A stretch of 64,000 bases of DNA from JACKAN01 sp964502735 (GTDB lineage Bacteria; Bdellovibrionota; Bdellovibrionia; Bdellovibrionales; UBA1609), in the NCBI GenBank assembly GCA_964502735.1, contig CAZCYD010000008.1:1-64000 (forward strand), written 5' to 3'. The notes below the pieces were generated by a model, which made no database searches, had not been told where the DNA came from, and worked only from the letters and a program-made list of their open reading frames with translations. This document shows, one piece after another, positions 18,075 to 27,930 of this stretch. The translations under genes and the position numbers were made by a program. Within the stretch, counting starts at the first letter, position 1; each line of letters begins with the position of its first letter.

Positions 18075-18299
18075 TTACTTACCTTTAGTCTGTTCTTCCC
18101 TTAAGTAGCTTTTAAGCATGTACACTAACTGTATCAACCAACCCGCTAATACTAAAAGCGAGAGACTTGCAGTGGCAAGCCCTTTAAGCTCAAAAGTTTT
18201 ATCTAAAGCCTGTCCAATGTATAAGCTTACAACAATAAGCCCCACTAATTCAAAACCCATACCTGCAAATACTATGGCTTTGCCTCTTTTTATTTTCAT
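18075..18299 (-). CDS. AtpZ/AtpI-type small membrane protein
   Basis: A 74-residue protein with two membrane helices, matching the AtpZ/AtpI pattern (MGFELVGLIVVSLYIGQALDKTF, then a second helix). Members sit at the head of F0F1 operons and have been linked to assembly or Mg2+/Ca2+ transport; function here is not proven. It overlaps the TPR lipoprotein stop by 4 bases and is followed directly by the AtpI-like gene. Confidence 0.72.
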   Translation of the reverse strand: MKIKRGKAIVFAGMGFELVGLIVVSLYIGQALDKTFELKGLATASLSLLVLAGWLIQLVYMLKSYLREEQTKGK

Positions 18300-19105
18300 T
18301 TCTTTTTTCTTTTTCCTGGTTGATTCAACATTCTTTCCTTTAATCTTTTTAGTTTTATCTCGATAAATCCAGGATCATCATAATCTGTTTTTATTTCATT
18401 TAAAATTTCTGCTGCTTTTTCGAACTCATTTCTGTCTTCATAGGCTACAGCAATAATGAAACTTATTTTTTCTTCCTTAGCCTTCTGTGGGAAATCCTTT
18501 TTTAGCTTTTTAAGTTCAGTAATTGCTTCTTCAATTTTCTTTTGAGTGAGTAACACGTTAGATTTAAACAAAATTAGACTAAACCTCTGTTCATCATCAA
18601 GCTCTTCTTCTAAAACTGCATTAACTTCAATTATAGACTGTTCAAACTTATTCAAATAGTAAAAAGCTTTTGCTATCTTAATTTTAAAATCAACTTTTGC
18701 AGTAGTTAATAAAGGGAGAGCAACGAGTTTACTATATTCTTCAATAGCTCTTTCATAATTGCTCAACCTTTCAAGATAAATATAAGCAATTTTCTCCTGT
18801 GCTTGAATTCTCTGTTCTGCATCTTTTGAATATAAGACAATATGATTAAAAAATTCTATGGCTGAATGAAAATCTTGGATTTTTAATAACGAAATTTGTG
18901 CAGCCTCACTGGCTGCTAACAAAGCCTCCGAAGACTCTGGTGACTTTTTGATGGCTCTTGAATAATAATAAACTGATTTTTTAAAATCTCCAGACTTAAC
19001 AGCCTGAGTGGCTCTTTTGATTTCGATATCCTGATAGTAATAACCACAGGAGCTAAATAAAAAGACAAGTAGAAAAAGATAAATATTTTTTTTATCCTTC
19101 CTCAT
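18296..19105 (-). CDS. TPR-repeat lipoprotein
   Basis: About 269 residues. The N-terminus MRKDKKNIYLFLLVFLFSSC is a lipoprotein signal with Cys as the lipidated residue. The rest is helical with tetratricopeptide-like repeats (KRATQAVKSGDFKKSVYYYSRAIKK, then SNYERAIEEYSKL, and later units), suggesting a protein-binding scaffold. The start is set at ATG 19105; ATG 19120, 19117 and TTG 19123 are alternatives inside gyrA, and none has a strong ribosome-binding site. It overlaps the 3' end of gyrA and the start of the AtpZ-like gene. The partner is unknown. Confidence 0.75.
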   Translation of the reverse strand: MRKDKKNIYLFLLVFLFSSCGYYYQDIEIKRATQAVKSGDFKKSVYYYSRAIKKSPESSEALLAASEAAQISLLKIQDFHSAIEFFNHIVLYSKDAEQRIQAQEKIAYIYLERLSNYERAIEEYSKLVALPLLTTAKVDFKIKIAKAFYYLNKFEQSIIEVNAVLEEELDDEQRFSLILFKSNVLLTQKKIEEAITELKKLKKDFPQKAKEEKISFIIAVAYEDRNEFEKAAEILNEIKTDYDDPGFIEIKLKRLKERMLNQPGKRKKK

Positions 19106-21542
19106 CCCTATCTTCATCATCAATAATAGCCATTGAAGTTACATGCTCGCCATTTTTTAAGTTAATCAAGCGAACGCCTTGAGTGTTTCTTCCTAAAACT
19201 GATATATCCGAGCACTTCATTCTAATGGATTGCCCATTGTTGGTTGTTAACATCAAATGATGGGTGTCATTTACAAGCCTCGCACCAACTAGCTCGCCAA
19301 CTTTATCGGTAATTTTTTGTGTAATAATTCCCACTCCACCACGACTTTGCGCCCTATATTCTTTCATAGATGTGCGCTTTCCGTAGCCTTCTGATGTTAC
19401 AATTAAAATCGTTTGATCAGAATCACTAGGTATGACTTCCATTCCTACAACAATATCATCTTTCCCTAGAGTCATGCCCTTAACACCTCGAGCCGCTCTG
19501 CCCATTGCTCGAACGTCACTTTGATTGAAGCGAATAGACATTCCCTGCCTAGTTGTAATGAAAATATGACTTTGATTGTTGCAAATTTTTGCGTCCATTA
19601 CATTATCTTCGAGGTCCGTTGTGAGCGCAATAAGTCCCGTATTTCTAGGCCTTGAAAACGCGTCAAGGGAGGTCTTCTTTATCACTCCCCTCTCAGTAAC
19701 CATAATAACAAACTCTTCAGGATTAAAATCATCAATTGGCAATACCGCCCTGACATTTTCTCCACTTGCTAGTTGAACGACATTGGCAATATTTTTCCCT
19801 TTTGATGTTCGCGTTCCTTGAGGAAGTCTATAAACTTTTTGCCAATACAACTTGCCACGGTCCGTAAAAACTAAAATTGTTGTAAGGGTATCTGCTCCGA
19901 AAATTTTCCAAACAAAATCTTCATCTCGATTTTCTGCACCTTTAAGGCCCTTACCTCCTCTTTTTTGCAGTCTGTATTCCTCAATTGGTATTCTTTTGAT
20001 GTAACCACTATTCGTGATTGAGACTATCATCTCCTCTCGAGCAATCAGATCTTCATCTTCCATTTCTTCATCATCAGCCACAATTTTGGTTTTTCTTTCA
20101 TCACCAAATCTTTTTTTGATGTCTTCAAGTTCCGCAGCAATAATTTTAAATATTTCTTGTACATCGCCAAGAACCATTTTTAACCATTCTATCTTTTTCA
20201 CTATGGCGTCTAATTCTTCTAATATTTTTTGCCTCTCTAAACCTGTAAGCCTCTGAAGACGCATGTCGAGAATAGCTTGGGCTTGTTTATCGGTAAAAGT
20301 GAACATTTCAATAAGATTATTTTTAGCTGTTACAACTTCCTTTGAGGCTCTAATAGTTTTTATAACTTCATCAATTTGATCTAGTGCTTTTTTGAGACCC
20401 TCTAGTATGTGAGCCCTGGCCTCTGCTTTTTTGAGTTCAAATATACATCTTCTTGTTACAACATCTTTGCGATGGCTAATAAACGCCTCAAGGATACCTT
20501 TTAAGTTAAATGTCGTGGGCTGATTTTTTGAGTCAAGAGCCAACATTATTATACCAAAGCTCACTTGCAATTGCGTGAACTTATATAGCCTGTTAAGTAT
20601 AACTTGTGCGTTTTCATTTTTTTTGAGTGTAATAACTATTCGCATTCCTTCGCGAGACGACTCATCTCGAATATCTGAAATGCCTTCGATTTTTTTATCT
20701 CTAACTAAGCTTGCTATGCTCTCTATCAGCTTAGCTTTATTAACTTGATATGGAATTTCCGTGATGATGATTTGTTCTCTGTCGCCTTTTACGCTTACAA
20801 TTTCAGCGACAGCCTTAATTGTTATAATCCCTCTTCCCTTTTTATATGCAGAAACAATGCCTCTATTACCTGCAATTATTCCTGCCGTGGGAAAATCTGG
20901 GCCTTTAATTATTTTTAACAACTCGTCGATTGTAATATCGGGGTTTTCAATGACTTTTAAACAACCCTCTACGACTTCTGACAAGTTATGTGGGGGAATA
21001 TTTGTTGCCATTCCAACAGCTATTCCGGCGCTTCCATTGATTAAAAGATTAGGGATTTTTGCAGGTAAAACTAAAGGAATTAATAGCGAATCATCATAGT
21101 TTGGACCCCAAGAAATTGTTTCTTTGTCTATATCTGCTAACAACTCCTCCGCCAATTCAGTCATTCGAATTTCTGTGTATCGAGATGCCGCTGCGGCGTC
21201 TCCATCAATAGAGCCAAAGTTACCTTGGCCATCTACCAAAGTATATCTTAGAGAAAAATCCTGTGCCATTCTTACGATGGTGTCGTAAACAGCCATGTCA
21301 CCATGAGGGTGATATTTACCTATGACATCCCCGACAATACGAGCAGATTTCTTGTAGGGTTTATTATGAACATTATTAAGTTCGTTCATTGCAAATAAAA
21401 CTCTACGATGAACAGGTTTTAATCCATCTCGAACATCCGGAAGGGCTCGTCCTACAATTACACTCATAGAGTATTGTAAGTAGGCCTCTCTCATTTCTTT
21501 ATTTATATCTACATTGGTAACGCTAAAATCCGTTGTTTCCAT
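19092..21542 (-). CDS. gyrA: DNA gyrase subunit A
   Basis: GyrA (816 aa) cuts and reseals DNA in the gyrase A2B2 complex. The catalytic tyrosine is Tyr122 (AASRYTEIRM). The GyrA box in the C-terminal domain reads QKRGGKG, close to the usual QRRGGKG, and the C-terminus is acidic. In the quinolone-determining region, residue 83 is Met (HPHGDMAVYD) where E. coli has Ser; Asp87 is kept. It follows gyrB by 8 bases in the dnaA-dnaN-recF-gyrB-gyrA run. Confidence 0.98.
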   Translation of the reverse strand: METTDFSVTNVDINKEMREAYLQYSMSVIVGRALPDVRDGLKPVHRRVLFAMNELNNVHNKPYKKSARIVGDVIGKYHPHGDMAVYDTIVRMAQDFSLRYTLVDGQGNFGSIDGDAAAASRYTEIRMTELAEELLADIDKETISWGPNYDDSLLIPLVLPAKIPNLLINGSAGIAVGMATNIPPHNLSEVVEGCLKVIENPDITIDELLKIIKGPDFPTAGIIAGNRGIVSAYKKGRGIITIKAVAEIVSVKGDREQIIITEIPYQVNKAKLIESIASLVRDKKIEGISDIRDESSREGMRIVITLKKNENAQVILNRLYKFTQLQVSFGIIMLALDSKNQPTTFNLKGILEAFISHRKDVVTRRCIFELKKAEARAHILEGLKKALDQIDEVIKTIRASKEVVTAKNNLIEMFTFTDKQAQAILDMRLQRLTGLERQKILEELDAIVKKIEWLKMVLGDVQEIFKIIAAELEDIKKRFGDERKTKIVADDEEMEDEDLIAREEMIVSITNSGYIKRIPIEEYRLQKRGGKGLKGAENRDEDFVWKIFGADTLTTILVFTDRGKLYWQKVYRLPQGTRTSKGKNIANVVQLASGENVRAVLPIDDFNPEEFVIMVTERGVIKKTSLDAFSRPRNTGLIALTTDLEDNVMDAKICNNQSHIFITTRQGMSIRFNQSDVRAMGRAARGVKGMTLGKDDIVVGMEVIPSDSDQTILIVTSEGYGKRTSMKEYRAQSRGGVGIITQKITDKVGELVGARLVNDTHHLMLTTNNGQSIRMKCSDISVLGRNTQGVRLINLKNGEHVTSMAIIDDEDRDEEG

Positions 21543-21550
21543 ACGACCTC

Positions 21551-23998
21551 TTAAACATCAAGTTCACGAACTAACAAGGCATTTTCATCAATAAACTTTC
21601 GACGTGGTTCTACTTGTTCTCCCATTAAAACACTAAAAGTTTCATCAGCCCCCATGGCATCATCTATTGTAACTCTCAATAAATTTCTATTTTCAGGATT
21701 TAGTGTAGTTTCCCATAATTGATCGGGATTCATTTCTCCTAAACCCTTGTAGCGCTGTACGTATAAGCCCTTTTTACTGATTTCCATTAAATATTTATAA
21801 AATTCTACATAGTCTTTAAATTCACGCAGAACCCCGTCCTCATCGTCTTTTACTTTTACGGGCAACGGAACTACATTTATTATTTTATTCCACAAATCTT
21901 TTAACTCTAAACACTCTGAAGAATTTGCAAATTTATGATCAAAGATATTATTTGTCTTTAATCCAAATTTTGTCGCTCCAATTGAAAACTTGTAATTCCC
22001 ATACTCTTCTTCTTTTTCTACATGTAAAGTAATACCCGTGATTCCTTTTGTAGGGTTCTCAACAATCCAGCTTTGAAATTTAGAGAAAACTTCTCGGATG
22101 TGATTTTCATTTTTCAACATGTCTGAAATTTTTATTGAGTTATCTAATATAAAATTCAGAACATCCCTATCGATTCGAGCTTGCATGTTATTAAGCAGTC
22201 TATCGAATTTTTCTATATTTATTATAAAAGTTTTTAAATCTGCTTCGCTTGTTCCCTCTTTCAAGTTAACTATATTAACTTTACTCACACAATTATCAGC
22301 CAAATACTCAGTTAAAGCCTTTTCATCTTTGAGATAAACTTCTTGCTTTCCTTTTTTTACTCTATAGAGAGGAGGCTGAGCAATATACATATATCCTCTT
22401 TCAATTACCTCAGGAAGTTGTCTATAAAAGAAGGTTAAAAGAAGCGTTCGAATGTGAGACCCATCCACATCAGCATCCGTCATTATGATAATTTTGTGAT
22501 ACCTGACTTTGTCTACACTGACATTGTCTTTTCCGATACCTGTGCCAAGTGCCGAGATCATAGTCTTAATTTCTTCATTTGAAAGCATCTTATCAAACCG
22601 AGCCTTTTCCACATTCAAAATTTTACCTCTAAGGGGTAAAACAGCTTGTGTTTTTCTGTCTCTAGCTTGTTTTGCCGAACCTCCCGCAGAGTCTCCCTCA
22701 ACCAGATACAATTCGCAGAGTGCAGGATCTCTTTCCTGGCAATCAGCCATTTTTCCAGGCAGGGCTCCACTGTCGAGAGCTGTTTTTCTTCTTGCTAAAT
22801 CTCTTGCTTTTCTTGCGGCAAGCCGAGCTCTCGCCGCTTCTATGCATTTATTAATAATTGTTTTTGAGGTCCCAGGATTTCTATCAAACCAATCTGAAAG
22901 CTTTTCATTTACTAAGCTCTCAACAATCCCTTTTACCTCGCTATTTCCAAGTTTTGTTTTTGTCTGACCTTCAAATTGCGGCTCCATCACTTTTACGGAA
23001 ACAACTGCCGCCAAACCTTCCCGAATATCTTCACCTTCTAGATTTGCCTCCATATTTTTAAGAAGATTTTTTTGCTGGGCAAAACTATTAGCAGACCTAG
23101 TAAGAGCTCCTCTAAAACCTATTAAGTGAGAACCTCCTTCTATGGTGTTAATATTATTACAGTAAGAGTATATAGATTCTGTATACGAGTCATTCCATTG
23201 CATCGCTATTTCAACTTCAATACTGTCTTTTTCTCCCTTAAAAAAAATGACTTCGTCATGAATGTTCTTTTTCGATTCATTCATGTGCTTAACAAATTCA
23301 GCAATACCATCCGCAAATTGAAAATCTTGTTTTTTGTTGGTCCTTTCGTCCTCAAGATGAATGTGTAATCCGGCATTAAGAAATGCCAGTTCTCGAAATC
23401 TATTTGCCAAAGTATTAAAATCAAAAATTATCTTTTCGTCTTTAAAGATTTCTCTATCTGGCTTGAAGGTAACCTTGGTTCCTGTTTTGTCCGTCTCCCC
23501 GATTTTTTCAACATCGTTTAAGGGTATGCCTTTTTCGTAGGACTGTTTCCATATAAACCCATCCCTTTTAACTTCAACACTACAACGGGCAGAAAGGGCA
23601 TTGACAACAGAGGCTCCAACTCCGTGCAAACCACCTGAAACTTTATAGCTGTCGCTATCAAATTTTCCTCCAGCATGAAGAACTGTCATCACAACTTCTA
23701 AAGCAGACTTATCAAGTTTTTGATGTTTTGAAACAGGAATTCCACGGCCATCATCTTCGACTGTAATAGAATCGTCGACATGAATGTATACCTTTATACT
23801 TTTGCAGTAGCCTGCCAAGGCTTCGTCCACTGAATTGTCAACAACCTCGTAAACCAGGTGATGATAACCCCGAACAGCCGTGTCGCCAATGTACATTCCA
23901 GGCCTTTTTCTAACAGCTTCAAGTCCTTCAAGAACTTGGATTGAACCAGAGTCGTAGTTTTTTGCTTCCGCTTGTGACTGAAGTTGATCATTCGACAT
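21551..23998 (-). CDS. gyrB: DNA gyrase subunit B
   Basis: GyrB (815 aa) is the ATPase subunit of gyrase. The GHKL ATP-binding region includes EVVDNSVDEALAG and the DDGRGIP loop. The Toprim domain includes EGDSAGGSAKQARDR and DADVDGSHIRTLLL with the metal-binding Asp pair. The C-terminal QRYKGLGEMNP segment is intact. It overlaps the end of recF by 11 bases, which suggests translational coupling. Confidence 0.98.
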   Translation of the reverse strand: MSNDQLQSQAEAKNYDSGSIQVLEGLEAVRKRPGMYIGDTAVRGYHHLVYEVVDNSVDEALAGYCKSIKVYIHVDDSITVEDDGRGIPVSKHQKLDKSALEVVMTVLHAGGKFDSDSYKVSGGLHGVGASVVNALSARCSVEVKRDGFIWKQSYEKGIPLNDVEKIGETDKTGTKVTFKPDREIFKDEKIIFDFNTLANRFRELAFLNAGLHIHLEDERTNKKQDFQFADGIAEFVKHMNESKKNIHDEVIFFKGEKDSIEVEIAMQWNDSYTESIYSYCNNINTIEGGSHLIGFRGALTRSANSFAQQKNLLKNMEANLEGEDIREGLAAVVSVKVMEPQFEGQTKTKLGNSEVKGIVESLVNEKLSDWFDRNPGTSKTIINKCIEAARARLAARKARDLARRKTALDSGALPGKMADCQERDPALCELYLVEGDSAGGSAKQARDRKTQAVLPLRGKILNVEKARFDKMLSNEEIKTMISALGTGIGKDNVSVDKVRYHKIIIMTDADVDGSHIRTLLLTFFYRQLPEVIERGYMYIAQPPLYRVKKGKQEVYLKDEKALTEYLADNCVSKVNIVNLKEGTSEADLKTFIINIEKFDRLLNNMQARIDRDVLNFILDNSIKISDMLKNENHIREVFSKFQSWIVENPTKGITGITLHVEKEEEYGNYKFSIGATKFGLKTNNIFDHKFANSSECLELKDLWNKIINVVPLPVKVKDDEDGVLREFKDYVEFYKYLMEISKKGLYVQRYKGLGEMNPDQLWETTLNPENRNLLRVTIDDAMGADETFSVLMGEQVEPRRKFIDENALLVRELDV

Positions 23999-25124
23999 TT
24001 TGAGTTACTTCTCCTTGGCTAATATGAAAAACCGTTAGCTTATTTTTTTCAAAGCTCAATTTAAACTCCAAATCAGTTGTTGTTAAAATGATCTGAGCCT
24101 TTAGCTGCTCAAGAAACGCTAAGAGTTTATCCCTTCTCTTAGGGTCCAATTCGGACAGTACGTCATCTAACAGCAGCACAGGATAGCTTTGGTGAACCCT
24201 ATGATGATACATGATTTGTGCCATCTTAAAAGCTAAAATAAGGGCTCTTTGCTGTCCCTGCGAACAATAATATCTAGCATCAACTTGATCAAAAAGGAAC
24301 TGAATATCGTGCCTGTGAGGACCAATTAAACTTGTGCCGGAGTCTTTTTCAGAAGACGCTAACTCCTCCTGTCTTTTAAGCAGCGCATAATAAATTTCTT
24401 TCTCACTCCAATTTAAAGAATTTTGACCTGAAATTATGTAGTTCATACTTATTTTCGTCGTGGGTAGGTCTAGTATATTAGCTGCACATTTTTCGAAATC
24501 TTCGGCTATATCACGTAGAGCTATGACTCTTGAATGCGTTAGTTTAGTTGCCAGTGGAATATATTTGTAATTCAAACTTTGAAAGACATCTTCAAAGTGA
24601 ATTTTTTGAATTTTGCTGTTTTGAAAATCTTTTAATAGTTTATTTCTAACCTTTAAACATTTTCTGTACTCAGAATGTAACTCTACATTTTTTGCATTGT
24701 GAATAATTAACCATTCATCGACTAACGCTCTTCTTAACTCGGGCCCCTCTTTTACTGCCGACAAACTTTCTGGACAAAATTGAACTGTAGGAAAATTTTT
24801 TTGAATTTGAGCTATACTTACACTTTTGTTATTTAAATAAACTTTCTTTGTTTTATTCGAAAATTGTATTTTTATTTTATCTTTTAAAAGATCTTTTCTT
24901 AAAACCTCAATTTCAATAAAAGCAATAGTTTCATTTTTTTGTATAAAGTGCTCAACTTTTGCGTGACGAAAACTAACTCCATTTAACAATAGATAGATGG
25001 CTTCTAATATGTTTGTTTTTCCTTGACCATTATTACCAATCAAAAGAGTGACATAAGGATCAAATTGAATATATTGCTGTTTGAGATTTCTAAAATGACT
25101 CTGTCTTAACCCTAAAATTTTCAC
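23988..25124 (-). CDS. recF: DNA replication and repair protein RecF
   Basis: RecF (378 aa) is an SMC-like ATPase that loads RecA at gaps. Walker A is GNNGQGKTNILEA near residue 30. The signature region SQGQQRALILAFK and Walker B VLLLDDVLSELD lie in the C-terminal third. It begins 7 bases after dnaN and overlaps gyrB. This is the conserved dnaA-dnaN-recF-gyrB order next to bacterial origins. Confidence 0.96.
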   Translation of the reverse strand: MKILGLRQSHFRNLKQQYIQFDPYVTLLIGNNGQGKTNILEAIYLLLNGVSFRHAKVEHFIQKNETIAFIEIEVLRKDLLKDKIKIQFSNKTKKVYLNNKSVSIAQIQKNFPTVQFCPESLSAVKEGPELRRALVDEWLIIHNAKNVELHSEYRKCLKVRNKLLKDFQNSKIQKIHFEDVFQSLNYKYIPLATKLTHSRVIALRDIAEDFEKCAANILDLPTTKISMNYIISGQNSLNWSEKEIYYALLKRQEELASSEKDSGTSLIGPHRHDIQFLFDQVDARYYCSQGQQRALILAFKMAQIMYHHRVHQSYPVLLLDDVLSELDPKRRDKLLAFLEQLKAQIILTTTDLEFKLSFEKNKLTVFHISQGEVTQNVE

Positions 25125-25131
25125 TCAAATT

Positions 25132-26253
25132 CTAAATTCTCATTGGCATTATTACACATGTGTAATTTTCATCGCTGTGTGGTCTCATTAAACCAGGAGA
25201 AAGTTGATCTTTGAGCTCCAAATCAACTTCTTCATCTTCCATACTGCCAAGAACGTCTAAAATATATTTAGCATTAAACCCAATTTTTAGATCTTTTCCA
25301 CAGTAATCCACATCTATTTCCTCATGAGCATCCCCTAATTCAGGATTGTTTGACATGATTTCCATTTTACCCTGAGAGAAAGTAAAAGTTACTCCTTTTG
25401 ATTTTTGATTTGATAATAAAGAAACTCTTTTTAAAGAAGATAATAAAAGCTCTCTTTTTAACGATATGTTTTCTTTTAAATTTTGTGGAATAAGCTGTTT
25501 ATAATTGGGATATTTCCCTTCAATTAGACGTATCATTAAAACAGTTCTGTTTTTTCTTACTATCAACTGGGCCCCTTCAAGAGCCAGCTCAAAATGTCCA
25601 TCAACACCTTCAATGAGTTTTTTTATTTCATTGAGCCCTTTTCTTGGAATTATAACTCCTTGGTTAAAAGCTTCATTGTTGTCGGAGTTTGAACTTGTTC
25701 TGCTCACAAGACTTAGACGATGACCATCGGTTGCAACCATTTTGTAAGTTGGCCCGTCTTTTTCAAGAGTTCTTTCAAAATAGACACCGTTTAGGTGATA
25801 GCGAGTCTCATCATTAGAAACACTATAAATTGTTTTTTCAATCATTTCCAAAAGCACTTTGGCGTCTATTTTCATGAATTCTCGTGTACTGTAAGTTGGA
25901 AACACTGGATACTCTTCTGGGCTGATTCCAACTATGTTGAACAAAGCCTTTCCCTGTTTAATTTGCAGCCAGTTATTATTCTGTTTTTCTAAGATCACAA
26001 GACCTTCTGGCAATTCTTTTACAATATCGAATAAACTTTTTGCGTTGACTGCAACTTTGCCTGGTTGAATTATTGTTACGTCAACTTCATCAGTAAGGCT
26101 CACTTCTAGATTGGTGGCAAATACTCTTAGGTTTGAGTTTTCAGCATCCATCAAAATGTTAACTAAAATCGGCATAGTATTTCTTTTCTCAACAATATTC
26201 TGGGCCTTTGAGATTAGATTTATTAAGTCGACTTTTTGAATTTTAACTTTCAT
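25132..26253 (-). CDS. dnaN: DNA polymerase III beta sliding clamp
   Basis: DnaN (373 aa) has the length and three-domain architecture of the ring-shaped processivity clamp. Family segments include VATDGHRLSLV in the second domain and the C-terminal VIMPMRI that forms part of the protein-binding pocket. It lies directly after the predicted origin and downstream of dnaA. Confidence 0.97.
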   Translation of the reverse strand: MKVKIQKVDLINLISKAQNIVEKRNTMPILVNILMDAENSNLRVFATNLEVSLTDEVDVTIIQPGKVAVNAKSLFDIVKELPEGLVILEKQNNNWLQIKQGKALFNIVGISPEEYPVFPTYSTREFMKIDAKVLLEMIEKTIYSVSNDETRYHLNGVYFERTLEKDGPTYKMVATDGHRLSLVSRTSSNSDNNEAFNQGVIIPRKGLNEIKKLIEGVDGHFELALEGAQLIVRKNRTVLMIRLIEGKYPNYKQLIPQNLKENISLKRELLLSSLKRVSLLSNQKSKGVTFTFSQGKMEIMSNNPELGDAHEEIDVDYCGKDLKIGFNAKYILDVLGSMEDEEVDLELKDQLSPGLMRPHSDENYTCVIMPMRI

Positions 26254-26309
26254 AAAATGTTCCTCTAAAATAATTCCTCTAATTAAATACTCTTTTAATA
26301 AAATTAAAT

Positions 26310-26324
26310 AAGAAGTAGTAGTAG
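26310..26324 (+). promoter_or_regulatory. DnaA-trio repeat (AAG AAG TAG TAG TAG)
   Basis: Five consecutive A/T-A-G triplets are followed by GGC and the box-like TGTTGAAAA. The polarity, reading toward the DnaA box, matches the basal unwinding element described in Bacillus and many other bacteria. DnaA would extend from the box onto this single strand and melt the AT-rich side. Confidence 0.65.
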
Positions 26325-26378
26325 GGCTGTTGAAAACCCCTTTTTTCCCCTAAACAGTTAATTAGATTACTGTTTTAA

Positions 26379-26387
26379 TGTGGAAAA
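26379..26387 (+). promoter_or_regulatory. DnaA box, one mismatch
   Basis: TGTGGAAAA differs from the consensus TGTGGATAA by one base. It lies between the trio element and the two perfect boxes. Confidence 0.5.
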
Positions 26388-26422
26388 CTATACTGCATAT
26401 TTAACTTTTTAAAAGTCTTTTG

Positions 26423-26431
26423 TGTGGATAA
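26423..26431 (+). promoter_or_regulatory. DnaA box, perfect
   Basis: TGTGGATAA matches the consensus nonamer exactly, within the dnaA-dnaN gap. Confidence 0.75.
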
Positions 26432-26470
26432 CTCCGTGCTTTACACAAATCCCCACAAGTATTAACAGCT

Positions 26471-26479
26471 TTATCCACA
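26471..26479 (-). promoter_or_regulatory. DnaA box, perfect, inverted
   Basis: TTATCCACA is the exact consensus in the opposite orientation to the box at 26423, just after the dnaA stop codon. Confidence 0.75.
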
Positions 26480-26487
26480 AGCTCAAT

Positions 26488-27930
26488 TCACACCCCTGTT
26501 ATATTGTGGATTTTGACTTCTATCTCCTCGATATCTCTCTTTAAATCTAAAATTTTAGCCTGTTGATCCTCAACTCTACGCAGCGCATTCATTACTGTTG
26601 TATGATCTCTTCCTCCAAAATTACGGCCAATATCGACGTAAGATTTGTCTAAATGTTTTTTTATTAAATACATGCAAACCTGCCGGGCTGTAACAATGGG
26701 TTTCGTTCGGCTTTTACTGTTTAAATCGTTCACTTTGACTTTAAAGTGTTCCGCACAGATTTTTTTTATTTCTTCAGTCGTTATTGTTATAGTCTCGTCA
26801 TGAGTGGAAAGGACTCTTTTTGTCAGCTCTATATCTATATTTAAACCTTGCAACTCAGAAAACATTTTTACCTTGTTGAGATTACCTTCCAATTCGCGAA
26901 TGGACCTTTTTGAAATTCGTGCAACATAACTTACTACGTCATTAGGAAGGCGCAGTCCTATTTTTTCGGCTTTGTATTTACAAATGGCCACTCGGGTTTC
27001 AATATCTGGCATTTGGATATCAGCAATTAGTCCCCATTCCAATCGAGTTCTAATTCTATCCTCTAGGCCAATAATGTCTTTTGGCATTCGATCGCTGGCC
27101 ACGACAACCTGTTGACCATTTTCAAAAAAGTCATTGAGGGTGTAAAAAAACTCCTCCTGAACGGCTTGACCACGGCCCAAGATTTGAACATCATCTATTA
27201 GTAATATATCGCAACCATGTCGGTATTTTTTGCGAAACTTATCCATTTCATTCCGACGAATGCTGGAAATACATTCGTTTAAAAATCTTTCTGCAGATAG
27301 GTAGTTAATTTTGAGTTGAGGAAAACTTTCTCTTATTTGATTCCCAACAGCGTTTAATAGATGAGTTTTACCCATACCAGTAGGACCGCAAATAAATAGA
27401 GGGTTGTAATTGTCCGCACCAGGATTTTTGGCAATATTATAAGAAGCAGCATGAGCAAATTCGTTGTTGCGGCCCACTACAAATGTAGAAAAGGTATATT
27501 CCAAATTTAGGCTATCTTTGCCTTTGTGCTGAAGCGAGGGGTTATTGTGAAATGGGTGGGCATTTCCAAGAGGGCGTTGAGATTTTTCTTCAAACTTGAC
27601 TTCTTCTGCGGGGGAAAAGTTCTCTTCTGTTTGAAAAGAAGTTTGTAAGTCTTCTTTTTCGCGATTTTTCCCAGTAACAATCAACTCTAGCTGGAAACGG
27701 CCCTTAACTTTTGCCGCAATTTCAGCGGATATTAAATCTAATAAGTTTTCTGAAATCCAGTACTTATGTAACTCTGTAGGTACGCCAAGCTTGAATTTGC
27801 ACCCATCGGCAACACTTTCTTCAACGGCAATGAGCTCTGTCGGATTAAACCACATTTGCAGGGGCATATTTTTTGAGTTTTTCATCTTAACAGATGATTT
27901 TATGCTGGACCAAAAATCAGTATCACTCAT
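26488..27930 (-). CDS. dnaA: chromosomal replication initiator DnaA
   Basis: DnaA (about 480 aa) binds origin boxes and melts the duplex. An N-terminal DnaB-contact domain, a variable linker, an AAA+ domain with Walker A GPTGMGKTHL and Walker B ILLIDDVQ, and a C-terminal box-binding helix with GGRDHTTVMNALRRV are all present. Walker and sensor motifs are intact. ATG 27930 is preferred, with GGTGGAG just upstream; GTG 27939 would add three residues and is also possible. The gene is read toward the predicted origin and dnaN. Confidence 0.97.
   Translation of the reverse strand: MSDTDFWSSIKSSVKMKNSKNMPLQMWFNPTELIAVEESVADGCKFKLGVPTELHKYWISENLLDLISAEIAAKVKGRFQLELIVTGKNREKEDLQTSFQTEENFSPAEEVKFEEKSQRPLGNAHPFHNNPSLQHKGKDSLNLEYTFSTFVVGRNNEFAHAASYNIAKNPGADNYNPLFICGPTGMGKTHLLNAVGNQIRESFPQLKINYLSAERFLNECISSIRRNEMDKFRKKYRHGCDILLIDDVQILGRGQAVQEEFFYTLNDFFENGQQVVVASDRMPKDIIGLEDRIRTRLEWGLIADIQMPDIETRVAICKYKAEKIGLRLPNDVVSYVARISKRSIRELEGNLNKVKMFSELQGLNIDIELTKRVLSTHDETITITTEEIKKICAEHFKVKVNDLNSKSRTKPIVTARQVCMYLIKKHLDKSYVDIGRNFGGRDHTTVMNALRRVEDQQAKILDLKRDIEEIEVKIHNITGV

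Larger units (their letters stand above)
26254..26487. other. oriC: predicted replication origin (oriC), dnaA-dnaN intergenic
   Basis: This 234-base gap has the parts expected of a bacterial origin in order. On the plus strand they are an AT-rich stretch next to dnaN (26254-26309), five DnaA-trio-like triplets (26310-26324), a GGC spacer, a weak DnaA box (26328-26336), a one-mismatch box (26379-26387) and two perfect boxes (26423-26431, 26471-26479). Genes run away from this zone on both sides, as expected for leading-strand bias at an origin. Confidence 0.8.
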
